The translations under genes were made by a program, and so were the position numbers. Shown piece by piece: positions 16,598 through 25,541 of a stretch of 64,000 bases of DNA. Every line of letters begins with the position of its first letter. The first letter of the stretch is position 1. A model generated the notes under the pieces. It saw only the letters and a program-made list of their open reading frames with translations, had not been told where the DNA came from and did not search any database. The DNA is taken from assembly GCF_026239675.1 (NCBI RefSeq), contig NZ_JAPIVQ010000005.1, positions 62,001-126,000 of the forward strand, read 5' to 3'. Origin of the DNA: Pedobacter sp. PLR. Lineage in GTDB: Bacteria > Bacteroidota > Bacteroidia > Sphingobacteriales > Sphingobacteriaceae.

Positions 16598-17705
16598 ATG
16601 GCACATCATCTTAATTATAATGAGCAAACAGAAAAACACAGTTTCTTTACAGTAAAGGAAAAACCTTGGCATAAACTAGGTCAACTGATCCAGGATTATC
16701 CGACAAGCGCAGAAGCGATTATCCATGCGGGCTTAGATTATACGGTAGAGAAAAGACTTTTATTTACTTTAAATGGAGAAGATCTGACGAACTTCAAAAA
16801 TCCAGACGCTGATGACTATTTCGATCAGCTGCAGCCGGATATTACGGTTCCGGATTATTTCGCAAATGTGCGTAATGATACTGAGCAGGTGCTTGGAGTG
16901 GTAGGTAAAGATTATACCATAGTTCAAAACATTGATGCTTTTGCTTTTTTTGATAGTATCGTAGGTGGAGGCGATGGGATATTATATGAGACTGCTGGTG
17001 CACTGGGAAAAGGTGAGCGTATATTTATAACGGCTAAACTTCCTGATTACATTCGTGTTGGCAAAGAAGATTGTATCGAGAAGTATTTGTTTTTAACTAC
17101 CTCCCATGACGGTTATGGTAGCATTACTGCTGCTTTTACTCCGGTTAGAATTGTGTGTCAGAATACCTTAAACGCTGCATTGAATAATCACAGTAATTGT
17201 ATTAAAATTAGGCACACTTCAAGTGCGAAAGACCGTTTAAAACAAGCGTATCAGCTCTTGGGTATCAGTAACCAATTTGCCATTGAGCTTCAGGAGGTTT
17301 TCAATCACTGGAATTCAGATCAATGATCATTTGGTAAAACGACTTGTGCAAATTGCAATGGCACCAAACAAAGAGACGCTGAGGTATTTAGAAGATCATC
17401 AGCAAGAACAGCTTTCTACGATGTACAATAACGTGGTAAGCAGTGTAATGGAATATGCGTTTTCTAGTCCTACTCAGCAGGACCAAAGTACCCGGGGAAC
17501 ATTATATGGTGCATATAATGCGGTAACGGGGTATTTCCAGAACGTTCGGGGTTATAAGGATGATGAAAGTAAGTTTAAATGCATCATGGATGGCCTTGGA
17601 GCCAAAAGGTCTCAGACTGCTTTTAACCTTTGTATGTACTTCGCTCAGTCGGGGGGCAGAAATGTTGAATTAATTATTAGGGGAAGCGTCTGGCTTCCCC
17701 TTTAA
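16598..17705 (+). pseudogene. DUF932 (phage/plasmid-like TIGR03299) gene, frameshifted
   Basis: The first part (16598-17326) encodes MAHHLNYNEQTEKHSFF through LQEVFNHW, then runs into a stop (NSDQ). Homology-like text continues at once in the next frame from about 17310 (GIQINDHLVKRLVQIAM) to 17705. The two parts together give the length of a DUF932 protein, so a single indel near 17310 broke the gene. DUF932 proteins are carried by plasmids, phages and integrative elements and their function is undefined. The 3' end reads through a hairpin (RGSVWLPL), so the original stop may also be lost. Confidence 0.8.
17680..17703 (+). terminator. Rho-independent terminator
   Basis: GGGGAAGC (17680-17687), five-base loop, GCTTCCCC (17693-17700), then TTT and a T-rich stretch. 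It ends the DUF932 transcript and lies 15 bp from the end of the convergent moaC-moaB gene, which it could also serve. Confidence 0.8.
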
Positions 17706-17714
17706 TTGTTTGTT

Positions 17715-18623
17715 TTAGTGATTCTGGCCCTTATTCACGTTAAAAAGATGCAGTATCTGTGGGAATAAGGCATTCATGTATTCCTCAACTCCGTTTTTTG
17801 ATCCAGGGAAGGTAAGTACAAGAGTTCCCCCAATAAAACCGGCTATGCCTCTTGATAACATAGCGTAAGGCATACGTTGTTGTCCATACCATCTTGCAGT
17901 TTCCATAATGCCTTCAATTTTGCGTTCAATTAATGGCGAGAGCGCATCAGGGGTAACGTCTCGTGGAGATAGACCTGTTCCACCAGTAAAAATAAGCAGT
18001 TGATTTTCGGCTTGGCAGAGCTCTAGTGCCTTTACACTGATTGCGCTGATTTCATCTGGGAGTACTTCATATTTGAGTGTCTCTATTCCAAATTGTTCCA
18101 ACAAACTAATGATATGTTTCCCGGAAGTATCCTGGTTTTTTCCGGAAAAGATAGAATCAGAACAAACCATTACAGCCGCTTTTATCTCGCTAAATTGAGA
18201 TTTTTTAAAGTCAGATTTGCCACCTGATTTTTTTAATAGCCTGATATTTTGAATCTCCACACCTTTGTCAATGGGTTTCAGCATATCATACATCGTGAGC
18301 GCAGTTATTGAAGCGCCATGCATGGCTTCCACTTCTACACCGGTTTTGTAAATGGTATGCACTTCCACCGTTATATGGATTTCCAGCCCTTCAATTTCGT
18401 AAGTTATCGCGGTATATTCTATCGGTAGTGGATGACAATCGGGGATGAGGTCACTTGTTTTTTTTACGCCTAAAAGTCCGGCAGCACGGGCAAATTCAAA
18501 AACATCTCCCTTGGGTATTTTTCTTTGTTCAATGGCCTCAATTGTTTCAACTTTTGAAACTTTAACAGTGGCCATTGCAATGGCAATTCTTAATGTATTT
18601 GATTTGTTTGTAATGTTTACCAT
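17715..18623 (-). CDS. moaC: Bifunctional MoaC-MoaB (MogA-type) molybdenum cofactor protein
   Basis: The start at 18623 (MVNITNKSNTLRIAIA) is preferred to an upstream ATG inside moaE; the moaE stop and this ATG are only one base apart. Residues about 1-145 are MoaC, cyclic pyranopterin monophosphate synthase (LIPDCHPLPIEYTAI, HTIYKTGVEVEAMHGAS). Residues about 150-300 are a MoaB/MogA molybdopterin adenylyltransferase (FTGGTGLSPRDVTPDAL, then LSRGIAGFIGGTLVLTFPGS). It joins an early and a late step of cofactor synthesis in one chain, an arrangement known in Bacteroidota. Terminal gene of the minus-strand Mo cluster. Confidence 0.93.
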   Translation of the reverse strand: MVNITNKSNTLRIAIAMATVKVSKVETIEAIEQRKIPKGDVFEFARAAGLLGVKKTSDLIPDCHPLPIEYTAITYEIEGLEIHITVEVHTIYKTGVEVEAMHGASITALTMYDMLKPIDKGVEIQNIRLLKKSGGKSDFKKSQFSEIKAAVMVCSDSIFSGKNQDTSGKHIISLLEQFGIETLKYEVLPDEISAISVKALELCQAENQLLIFTGGTGLSPRDVTPDALSPLIERKIEGIMETARWYGQQRMPYAMLSRGIAGFIGGTLVLTFPGSKNGVEEYMNALFPQILHLFNVNKGQNH

Positions 18624-18624
18624 G

Positions 18625-19068
18625 TTAGTTGTTTTCTTTCCATTGATGTGAATCGTCCTCAAATATCTCTTTGCCCCAAATAGGTAGCTCTGTTTTTAAC
18701 CGCTCTACGATCTCTGTGCAGGCATCAATAGCCGGCGTACGATGTGCAGCAGAGCAGAATACAAAAAGGCAGATGTCACCGGTATTAACGACCCCAAGGC
18801 TATGGTAGACATGTAAACAAATGATTGGGTATTTGTCAAAAATCTCCTCCCTGATTAGATTCATTTTTTCCAAAGCAAGAGTTTCATAAGCTGTGAATTC
18901 TATCGCATATACAAATTTACCACCCTGATCATCTCTTCTCACTTGTCCCATAAATATACTGTGACCGCCAATGGTTGTTTTGGAACTGTGTTTTGCAATA
19001 CTTTCTCCTATAAAACCTGACTCAATTTTGCCGTTTACAAATATGTTTTTTATTTTTATATCACTCAT
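18625..19068 (-). CDS. moaE: Molybdopterin synthase large subunit MoaE
   Basis: 147 residues. Family motifs are GGHSIFMGQVRRDDQGG, the HRTPAIDACTEIVERLKTEL region, and the active-site lysine segment LPIWGKEIFED. With MoaD it inserts the two sulphurs of molybdopterin. It lies 7 bp downstream of moeB and adjoins moaC-moaB, so it is translationally coupled within the cluster. Confidence 0.95.
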   Translation of the reverse strand: MSDIKIKNIFVNGKIESGFIGESIAKHSSKTTIGGHSIFMGQVRRDDQGGKFVYAIEFTAYETLALEKMNLIREEIFDKYPIICLHVYHSLGVVNTGDICLFVFCSAAHRTPAIDACTEIVERLKTELPIWGKEIFEDDSHQWKENN

Positions 19069-19075
19069 TTTGTAC

Positions 19076-20173
19076 TTATATAAAGTAATTTCTCCATTTT
19101 ACAATACCACCCTTTAGCGTGTAAATGTTTTTCCTGCTGCCATATTTTTCTTGTGTGGCTTGAGCAGCAAGAATACTGCGTATGCCGTGTTGGCAAATGA
19201 ATACAATGTTTTTCTCTTCAATTTCGCTATCCAAAAATATTGGAAATTCAGTCATGGGTGCTTTCTTGTAGACCTCATCGTTTAGAATTGGAAGCTCATG
19301 TTGCTCCCTGACATCTATAATAATTGTCGATTGCTTTTGAAGGATAATTAGTTGTTCAGCATCAATTTCATTGTAACCTGGTTTCAAGTTACAAAAACTG
19401 GGATCTACCATTTTTAGGAAATCATTTTCATTATCAGCCATTACATAATTATCTCCGGGACTAATTGTCATTTTATATTGATCATGGCTGAGCAGGTTAT
19501 AATGGAGCAGCTGATTAATTAATGGCTGTCCGATTCCGGTAATCAGCTTGATGGTTTCTGCAGCTGCCATAATGCCAATAATTCCTGGGAGCACGCCCAA
19601 AACACCGTTCTCTGTGCAACCTGGAATTTCTCCCGGCTGAGGAGGAATCGGGAATAGATCTCTGTAATTACAGCGCTGACCTTTTTTGTCCGCTACATTA
19701 AATATGGCCAATTGTCCTTCAAATCCAGAAATGGCAGCAAATATCAGAGCTTTCCCAAGTAATACACAGGCATCATTAATGAGGTATCTGGACTCAAAGT
19801 TGTCGGTTCCATCCAGTACGAAATCATAGCCTTTTAATAAAGTAAGTATATTTTCTCTTTGAAGTCTTAAAGGATGGGAAATGATTTCAATCTCCGGATT
19901 CATCTTTTCAAGTCTTTTCCTGGCAATCCGGACTTTTAGCTTGTCTATATCATCGGTGTTAAATAGAACCTGACGGTGAAGATTAGAAAGGGCGATGGTA
20001 TCATCATCTGCAATCCCAATAGATCCAACCCCAGCTGCGGCAAGATATTGCAGGGCAGGACAACCAATTCCTCCTGCGCCAATCACCAGAACTCGGGCTT
20101 TTGATAATAAAACTTGGGCAGTTTCCCCAAAACCATTGAGAATAACCTGCCTATGGTACCTTTCTGTTGCCAT
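19076..20173 (-). CDS. moeB: MoeB-type MoaD adenylyltransferase with C-terminal rhodanese domain
   Basis: 365 residues. The N-terminal two thirds form an E1-like ThiF/MoeB domain: ATP loop VLVIGAGGIGCPALQYL, LSNLHRQVLFN, and FVLDGTDNFESRYLIND. The C-terminal part (about 265-365) is a rhodanese domain with active Cys in FICQHGIRS. It activates the MoaD C-terminus with ATP and probably delivers sulphur through the rhodanese Cys. The usual CxxC zinc pairs of MoeB are not evident (only isolated Cys, as in IPGCTENG), a difference worth noting. Seven bp after moaD. Confidence 0.93.
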   Translation of the reverse strand: MATERYHRQVILNGFGETAQVLLSKARVLVIGAGGIGCPALQYLAAAGVGSIGIADDDTIALSNLHRQVLFNTDDIDKLKVRIARKRLEKMNPEIEIISHPLRLQRENILTLLKGYDFVLDGTDNFESRYLINDACVLLGKALIFAAISGFEGQLAIFNVADKKGQRCNYRDLFPIPPQPGEIPGCTENGVLGVLPGIIGIMAAAETIKLITGIGQPLINQLLHYNLLSHDQYKMTISPGDNYVMADNENDFLKMVDPSFCNLKPGYNEIDAEQLIILQKQSTIIIDVREQHELPILNDEVYKKAPMTEFPIFLDSEIEEKNIVFICQHGIRSILAAQATQEKYGSRKNIYTLKGGIVKWRNYFI

Positions 20174-20179
20174 TGATGA

Positions 20180-20413
20180 TTACCCTCCAGAAAAAGGGGG
20201 CATAATTGCGACCACTTCATTCCCTGAAATCAGGGTGTTGTTTTGAACAAGCTTTTCATTTAAAGCAAGCTTATATTTCATTGTACTAATCTGTGGGAAA
20301 GCCTTCTCCAGGTGTACTTTTAATGTATCTGTATCACTGATACCAGTGATGTCTATTTTCTGGCGCGGTATAAATTCGGATATTTTTCCGAAACTGATGA
20401 TCTCAATTTCCAT
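20180..20413 (-). CDS. moaD: Molybdopterin synthase sulphur carrier MoaD
   Basis: 77 residues, ubiquitin-like, ending in the diagnostic double glycine (IMPPFSGG) that becomes the thiocarboxylate. It sits between the SUOX-like protein and moeB with gaps of only a few bases, matching its use by MoeB and MoaE. Confidence 0.95.
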   Translation of the reverse strand: MEIEIISFGKISEFIPRQKIDITGISDTDTLKVHLEKAFPQISTMKYKLALNEKLVQNNTLISGNEVVAIMPPFSGG

Positions 20414-20417
20414 ATTA

Positions 20418-20912
20418 CTAATTTACCTTTAAAATGCTGATTTTGTTCAGCCCTTTTACAAATCTTCTGCCTGTTGCCTGGTCTGTGGTCACAATCATGG
20501 CAATGTTGCCATTTTCTTTTTTTGCCGGATTAGTATCAAAACTAGTTAGAATAAGGATGCCGTCCTTTTTCGAATTGAAAACCTCATTCCAGGAAAGGAC
20601 AACTTTATAATCATCGGTAGCAGTACAAACCAGGTAATACTCGCTCAGCACTTTTGGATGCTCAGCGGTAATCTCAACTTCAGCTAAAACATCTTTCAAT
20701 AACACCCCTTTAATGTTTTTAAGGCTGCTTTTTCTTTGCATCAGGTGGTTGTAAATGATCAGGCTGTCTAAACTGAATGTTTTATAGTGACTGAGTGTCT
20801 CCATGTTGATCGTACGGGTATTTTTAACCTCTCCATCAACGATAAACTGCTTGCTTTCCTGCGCAGCGGTAGATGAACAGAAAAACAATAAAATGGGTAT
20901 CAGATATTTCAT
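20418..20912 (-). CDS. Exported small protein with similarity to molybdopterin-binding (SUOX-fold) domains
   Basis: About 164 residues from MKYLIPILLFFCSSTAAQES, with a clean Sec signal. The mature protein reads VDGEVKNTRTINMETL, then IKGVLLKDVLAEVEI and LVCTATDDYKVVLSWNEVFN, the pattern of a reduced sulphite-oxidase-type pterin-binding domain. The usual Mo-ligating Cys is not where expected (one Cys in YLVCTATDD). It may be a degenerate periplasmic domain or cofactor-related binding protein. It lies inside the Mo-cofactor cluster between a TauE exporter and moaD. Role unknown. Confidence 0.65.
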   Translation of the reverse strand: MKYLIPILLFFCSSTAAQESKQFIVDGEVKNTRTINMETLSHYKTFSLDSLIIYNHLMQRKSSLKNIKGVLLKDVLAEVEITAEHPKVLSEYYLVCTATDDYKVVLSWNEVFNSKKDGILILTSFDTNPAKKENGNIAMIVTTDQATGRRFVKGLNKISILKVN

Positions 20913-20913
20913 A

Positions 20914-21654
20914 TTAAGCATGGGTGAATATTAATTTATAAGCGGCTAACGCAAGGACACCAGCAAGTACATTTTTTAATACATTCTGTGGGAATTTTAA
21001 AGCACCGAAATAGGCTCCGCAAATTCCTCCTGCAAAAGCAACTCCTACATAAGCAAGCATAGCACTGTTAAACTCAAAACCTTTAATAAGCTGACCACCC
21101 AGACCCGCAACCGAGTTTACAAATATAAAAGCAGCACTTATGGCTGCGGTCTGCTTCTGGTCAGTCCATTTTAAAAGCAGTAGAATGGGAGAGAGGATAA
21201 TGCCTCCACCAATACCTATCATGCCAGAGAGCAGTCCAATTACACCTCCAATAGCCAGAGAAAGCGGGATATTGGCAGCCTTGAAATCCTTAGGATCGGT
21301 ATTGCTGAAGAATAAAAAACGGATGACCGGTATGAGCAGCAGAATGCCAAGGATTTTTTTATATACTGCACTTTCAATCACCATCATTCCTCCAATAAAA
21401 GACAATGGGATGGAGGCGAAAGCAAATGGCCAGAATGTTTTCCACTTGAAATAACCACCTCTATAAAATTGAATAAAGGAGGTAGAGGATACAAATAAAT
21501 TTAACAGTAATGCCGTTGGTTTCATTATTGTAGGTGAGACTGCAAAAATGGCCATTAGTGCTAAATAGCCGCTGGCTCCTCCATGTCCCACTGAAGCATA
21601 TAAAAAGGCTACTATGAAAAGTAAGCCGTAAAAAAGGATAAAGTTTTCTTCCAT
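20914..21654 (-). CDS. TauE/SafE-family membrane exporter
   Basis: 246 residues, about seven to eight hydrophobic segments. Family marks are the conserved VGHGGASGYLALMAIF near the N-terminus and its second half-repeat IGGVIGLLSGMIGIGGGIIL. TauE/SafE proteins move sulphite, sulphoacetate or similar anions across the inner membrane. Embedded between moeA and the SUOX-like gene, it may handle an oxyanion linked to this cluster, even molybdate, but that is inference. Its last codons overlap the start region of the next gene. Confidence 0.88.
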   Translation of the reverse strand: MEENFILFYGLLFIVAFLYASVGHGGASGYLALMAIFAVSPTIMKPTALLLNLFVSSTSFIQFYRGGYFKWKTFWPFAFASIPLSFIGGMMVIESAVYKKILGILLLIPVIRFLFFSNTDPKDFKAANIPLSLAIGGVIGLLSGMIGIGGGIILSPILLLLKWTDQKQTAAISAAFIFVNSVAGLGGQLIKGFEFNSAMLAYVGVAFAGGICGAYFGALKFPQNVLKNVLAGVLALAAYKLIFTHA

Positions 21655-21658
21655 AAAA

Positions 21659-22837
21659 TTATTGAGGTAGCATCATGATCGTTACAGTTTCACCAGTAAG
21701 GAAATCTTCTTTCTCTTCCTCCAGGCAGATCAGACAATTTGCCAAAGCAAAGGAGCTTAGACGGAAAGATTCTTGTGCATTTAGCGGACTTACTCGCCCG
21801 TTTTCATAGCTTCCTTTTAGGAAATGGCTTAGGCCAGTAGGTTTTTTATAATCCTTTGCCAGTTTGGCCTGGATATACCTTACGCTGTCTGCTTGCTGCG
21901 ATAATTGTTTAATTCCAGGAAGGACATAATTGTAATAGCAACTCAATACTGAGGAAGGATTTCCGGGTAGACCAAAGATCAATTTAGTTCCTTTTTTTCC
22001 GAAAAATAAAGGCTTACCAGGCTTCTGTTTTACCTTGTGGAATATCTGTTCTATGCTGCAATTTTTTGAGGCTTCCAAGACAAAATCGTAATCTCCAACA
22101 CTGACCCCACCGGTAAGCAATACCACATCACTAAGGGTAAGTGCTTCATCCAAAATCTGAGTCAGTTGGCCCAAGTCATCATCAGCTTGAAAAATATTAA
22201 GCTCAGCAAGACCTTCAATTTTTAATGCCGCAGAAAGGGAATAGGAATTGGATTCATAGACCTGACCGAAACCAAGTTCAAGTCCTGGTTGCTGCAGTTC
22301 TTTACCGGTCACGATGATGGAGATTTTTGGCAAGGGGAAAACTTCTAGATTAAGGATTCCGATTCCAGCAAGAAATCCAATTGCTGCAGGACTCAATAAA
22401 GTTCCTTTTTTCATTGCCAAATCACCAAATTTGATTTCAGCACCTTGATCCCTGACATTCGCCCCCGGTTGTAGTTTTTCATCCTGAAGGACAATACGGC
22501 CACCTTTTAGGCTTACTTTTTCTTGCATTACTACGGTATCCGCCCCAATAGGTAAGGGGGCTCCGGTAAATATCCGGCTGGCTTCGCCCTTGATTAAGGT
22601 GATAGATTGGTCTGTTCCTGCGGCCATTTCCCCAGCCAGAATCAGTTCCTTTGCCCGGTCTTCGAATTTAATGGCATAACCGTCCATTGACGATTGCCGG
22701 AAGGCAGGTATATCGCAGCCGGCATAAATGTCTTTTGCAAGAATTAAACCGGATGCTTTTTCTAAACGAACCATTGTTGAATTCAGAGGGGTAATGTGGC
22801 TTGAAATGAGCGTTTTTGCTTCAGTGACTGTGATCAT
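21659..22837 (-). CDS. moeA: Molybdopterin molybdenumtransferase MoeA
   Basis: 392 residues with the MoeA order of domains: FRQSSMDGYAIKFED at the N-terminus, IFTGAPLPIGADTVVMQE, the central MoCF-binding stretch LLTGGVSVGDYDFVLEA, and KPLFFGKKGTKLIFGLPGNP, followed by a C-terminal beta domain. It inserts molybdate into adenylated molybdopterin supplied by the MoaB domain encoded downstream. Four bp separate it from the TauE gene. Confidence 0.95.
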   Translation of the reverse strand: MITVTEAKTLISSHITPLNSTMVRLEKASGLILAKDIYAGCDIPAFRQSSMDGYAIKFEDRAKELILAGEMAAGTDQSITLIKGEASRIFTGAPLPIGADTVVMQEKVSLKGGRIVLQDEKLQPGANVRDQGAEIKFGDLAMKKGTLLSPAAIGFLAGIGILNLEVFPLPKISIIVTGKELQQPGLELGFGQVYESNSYSLSAALKIEGLAELNIFQADDDLGQLTQILDEALTLSDVVLLTGGVSVGDYDFVLEASKNCSIEQIFHKVKQKPGKPLFFGKKGTKLIFGLPGNPSSVLSCYYNYVLPGIKQLSQQADSVRYIQAKLAKDYKKPTGLSHFLKGSYENGRVSPLNAQESFRLSSFALANCLICLEEEKEDFLTGETVTIMMLPQ

Positions 22838-22846
22838 GTTAAAGAT

Positions 22847-23827
22847 TTATCCTCCTATGGTAATCATGCTTCTGTTATGAATTGCAGCAGCATCTAGATT
22901 TTCAAAATGAGTATTTAATTGGCCTCCCAATTCCTTTTTCTTAGCCCATATAGAAGCCTGTATCAGTGGGAGTACCTCTTGATTATTTCTAAGGGCGGTC
23001 AGTAAATCAGTTTCCCCATCACTAAAAAGACAGTTCTTAAGTTTGCCATCTGCCGTCAAACGCATTCTGTTACAAGTGCTGCAGAATGGAGCAGTCATAG
23101 TGCTGATTATCGAAAAAGAGCCTTGGTGTCCGGGGATCATAAAATGTTTAGCGGTGTCATGAGCATCGCCTTTAACCGGTATATAGGCGAAATCTTTAGC
23201 GATGCTAGCCAGGATCTCCTGAAGTGAAAACATTTTATTACTGGTCCATTTGTTTCCGCTAAAAGGCATGAATTCTATGAACCTGATCTGTAGGGGATGA
23301 TGTTTAGTCCATAGGATAAAGTCTTCAATCTCCTCCTCGTTAAGTCCTTTCATCACTACCATATTGATTTTTACAATAAGCTTATGCTGTAGCAGGAGTT
23401 CTATATTACTTCGGACCTGATGAAACAGATCTCTGCGTGTGATGAGTAGGAATTTTTCTGGTTGTAGTGTGTCCAGGCTAATGTTTATCGTTTTGATACC
23501 CGCTTGTAAAAGCGTTGGCAGTATTTCTGCGATCCTTGTTCCATTGGTGGTGATCACCAATTCTACTGGAAGCTGGCCTAATGCCAGAATAATCTCGGCG
23601 GCATCTTTGCGCACGAGTGGTTCCCCGCCGGTTAATCGGATTTTTTTGACGCCATGGGCCACAAATATTTTTGCCAGCTGAAGAATTTCTTCAGGTTGCA
23701 TCAACCTCGATGCGGGAGTAAAGTCATACTCCTCCTCCGGCATGCAGTAAAAACAGCGGAAGTTGCAGTTATCGGTCAACGATATCCGCAGATAATCATG
23801 TACTCGTCCAAAAGAATCTGCTATCAT
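22847..23827 (-). CDS. moaA: GTP 3',8-cyclase MoaA (radical SAM)
   Basis: 326 residues. Radical-SAM cluster Cys21, Cys25 and Cys28 (DNCNFRCFYCMP), SAM site LTGGEPLVRKD, the C-terminal 4Fe-4S cluster APFCSTCNRMRLTADGKLKN with a third Cys just after, and the required C-terminal double glycine (MITIGG). It makes the first committed intermediate of the cofactor. Overlaps the end of mocA by 4 bp. Confidence 0.97.
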   Translation of the reverse strand: MIADSFGRVHDYLRISLTDNCNFRCFYCMPEEEYDFTPASRLMQPEEILQLAKIFVAHGVKKIRLTGGEPLVRKDAAEIILALGQLPVELVITTNGTRIAEILPTLLQAGIKTINISLDTLQPEKFLLITRRDLFHQVRSNIELLLQHKLIVKINMVVMKGLNEEEIEDFILWTKHHPLQIRFIEFMPFSGNKWTSNKMFSLQEILASIAKDFAYIPVKGDAHDTAKHFMIPGHQGSFSIISTMTAPFCSTCNRMRLTADGKLKNCLFSDGETDLLTALRNNQEVLPLIQASIWAKKKELGGQLNTHFENLDAAAIHNRSMITIGG

Positions 23828-24414
23828 CTTTGTAGGTTTAAATTGTTGTAATCTGATGTCGTGTCAATATCGATATCACCAAGGGTAAATACCAGACTTG
23901 AACTATCTTCAGGATATTCATTTAAAAGTTGTTTCGCTCCTTGATTTCCTTGGAGTGATAAAAGCTGAGGAAAGTATTTTTTGCTAAAAAGCACAGGTGT
24001 CCCCAATGTTTCTGCATAACTGCTTGCGATGATTCCTTTGTCGCTCAGTTGTTGTGTTTTTATCAGGTTTTCAAAAATTTCAGCACTGATAAAGGGCTGA
24101 TCCGATACCGCAATGATCACCTGTTGAATGTCTTGATTGATGGCTAAAACTGCAGACATTCCAACTGCAATGCTGGAAGACATCCCTCTTTCCCATTGGT
24201 CATTGATGACATACTTTAGTTCGGGAAAATGATGTTTTGCAGAAATCTCTGTTGCATAGGCACCAAGTACCACAATAATAGGTTTGCAGGAAGAGGCAAT
24301 AGCGGCTCTGCTGACAATTTCCAGTAGGGTTTTACCCTGATAATTTAGCAATTGTTTGGGTTTTCCCAGTCTACTGGAATTACCTGCCGCCAATATGATG
24401 ATCCCGGTTTTCAT
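23824..24414 (-). CDS. mocA: MocA-type molybdenum cofactor cytidylyltransferase
   Basis: 196 residues, NTP-transferase fold: ILAAGNSSRLGKPKQLL at the N-terminus and VSDQPFISAEIF in the middle. The SSRLGKPKQLL signature and pairing with xdhC point to MocA (CTP, making the MCD form used by xanthine-oxidase-type enzymes) rather than MobA (GTP). It overlaps xdhC and moaA by 4 bp each, so the three are translationally coupled. Nucleotide preference is inferred from context. Confidence 0.87.
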   Translation of the reverse strand: MKTGIIILAAGNSSRLGKPKQLLNYQGKTLLEIVSRAAIASSCKPIIVVLGAYATEISAKHHFPELKYVINDQWERGMSSSIAVGMSAVLAINQDIQQVIIAVSDQPFISAEIFENLIKTQQLSDKGIIASSYAETLGTPVLFSKKYFPQLLSLQGNQGAKQLLNEYPEDSSSLVFTLGDIDIDTTSDYNNLNLQR

Positions 24415-25529
24415 AGGTTGCTTATTTGTTGCTGCTGGTGAATTGGGCCTTTTTTTTCTTTCAACGCGTTTGATGAAGCTCCTGAAAAAACAGCTTTGAT
24501 CTCCGCAAGGATGGAGATGGCGATTTCTTCCGAGGTTTCTGCACCAATGTCAAGTCCAACAGGTCCATGCACCCGCAGCTCGTTTTCTTTTGTGTTCCTG
24601 TTTAGCTCATCGAGCATACGGATCAATTTCTTTTTAGGACCTAAGCTGCCAATATATGGACTGTTTGTGTCTAAAAGTAGGTTCAGCAGTGCAAGATCAT
24701 AATTGTAATTATGGGTCATCAGCACAAATGCTGTTTGTTCATCAATCCTGATTTTTGATAAAACCTGTTCAGGTTTAGCGATGATCACGCGTGCTGCATT
24801 TGGAAAACGTAAGCTTGAAGCATGGGTAGCTCTGCCATCAACAATACTGACTTCCCAGCCAAGCAAATAGGCCATTTCTGTTAAAGGTTGTGCATCATTT
24901 CCAGCTCCGGCAATGACCAGGGAAATAGCCGGCCTTATGAACTGGAAAAAACCAGTTATCGCATTTTGTTCTAACTGATAAATTTCAAAGGAAGAAGTTT
25001 TGTACTTCAAAACGGCTGCAGCGGTTTTCATTACCTCTTGCTGAATTGACCCAGGAGTTCTAGATTGAGAATTTTCCTTCCGGTAAATCATACTGCTGCC
25101 AGGCTGGCTTTTGTCAGTCAAAGAAAATAGGGTGACTAGCACCGCATCTTCCCGTTCAGCAACCAAAGCTTCTAAAAGTGCGATGGGGTTCAGCGGATCC
25201 ACATCTATTATTGGTTCAAAAAGGATATGTACAATACCATTACATCCTAGTTGAACCCCAATTGTGGCATCTTCCTCATCGGTCGTATCATAAGTAATCA
25301 GCTTATTTTCCTTTTGAACGATCGCCGAGAGTGCCTTTCTTAAGGCATCTCCTTCCAGACATCCACCACTGATTGCCCCAGTGAGCTGACCATCCTCAGT
25401 AATTAGCATCCTGGCCCCTGGCCGGCGATAGGAAGATCCTTCCACCTGAACCACAGTAGCGAGTGCCGTTTTTTGCTGTGCTTTTACGGCCTTTTTATAA
25501 GCTTTAAGTATGTCCGTGATTTCTTTCAT
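24411..25529 (-). CDS. xdhC: XdhC/CoxI-family chaperone of molybdenum hydroxylases
   Basis: 372 residues with the two XdhC parts: N-terminal VEGSSYRRPGARMLITEDGQ with ISGGCLEGD, and a C-terminal Rossmann domain starting LVIAGAGNDAQPLTEMAY, with later SLGPKKKLIRMLDEL and HGPVGLDIGAETSEEIAISI. XdhC binds the cofactor, helps sulphurate it and inserts it into xanthine-oxidase-family enzymes. It is 12 bp downstream of the large subunit it most likely serves. Confidence 0.93.
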   Translation of the reverse strand: MKEITDILKAYKKAVKAQQKTALATVVQVEGSSYRRPGARMLITEDGQLTGAISGGCLEGDALRKALSAIVQKENKLITYDTTDEEDATIGVQLGCNGIVHILFEPIIDVDPLNPIALLEALVAEREDAVLVTLFSLTDKSQPGSSMIYRKENSQSRTPGSIQQEVMKTAAAVLKYKTSSFEIYQLEQNAITGFFQFIRPAISLVIAGAGNDAQPLTEMAYLLGWEVSIVDGRATHASSLRFPNAARVIIAKPEQVLSKIRIDEQTAFVLMTHNYNYDLALLNLLLDTNSPYIGSLGPKKKLIRMLDELNRNTKENELRVHGPVGLDIGAETSEEIAISILAEIKAVFSGASSNALKEKKGPIHQQQQISNL

Positions 25530-25541
25530 AAGAATAACCCT

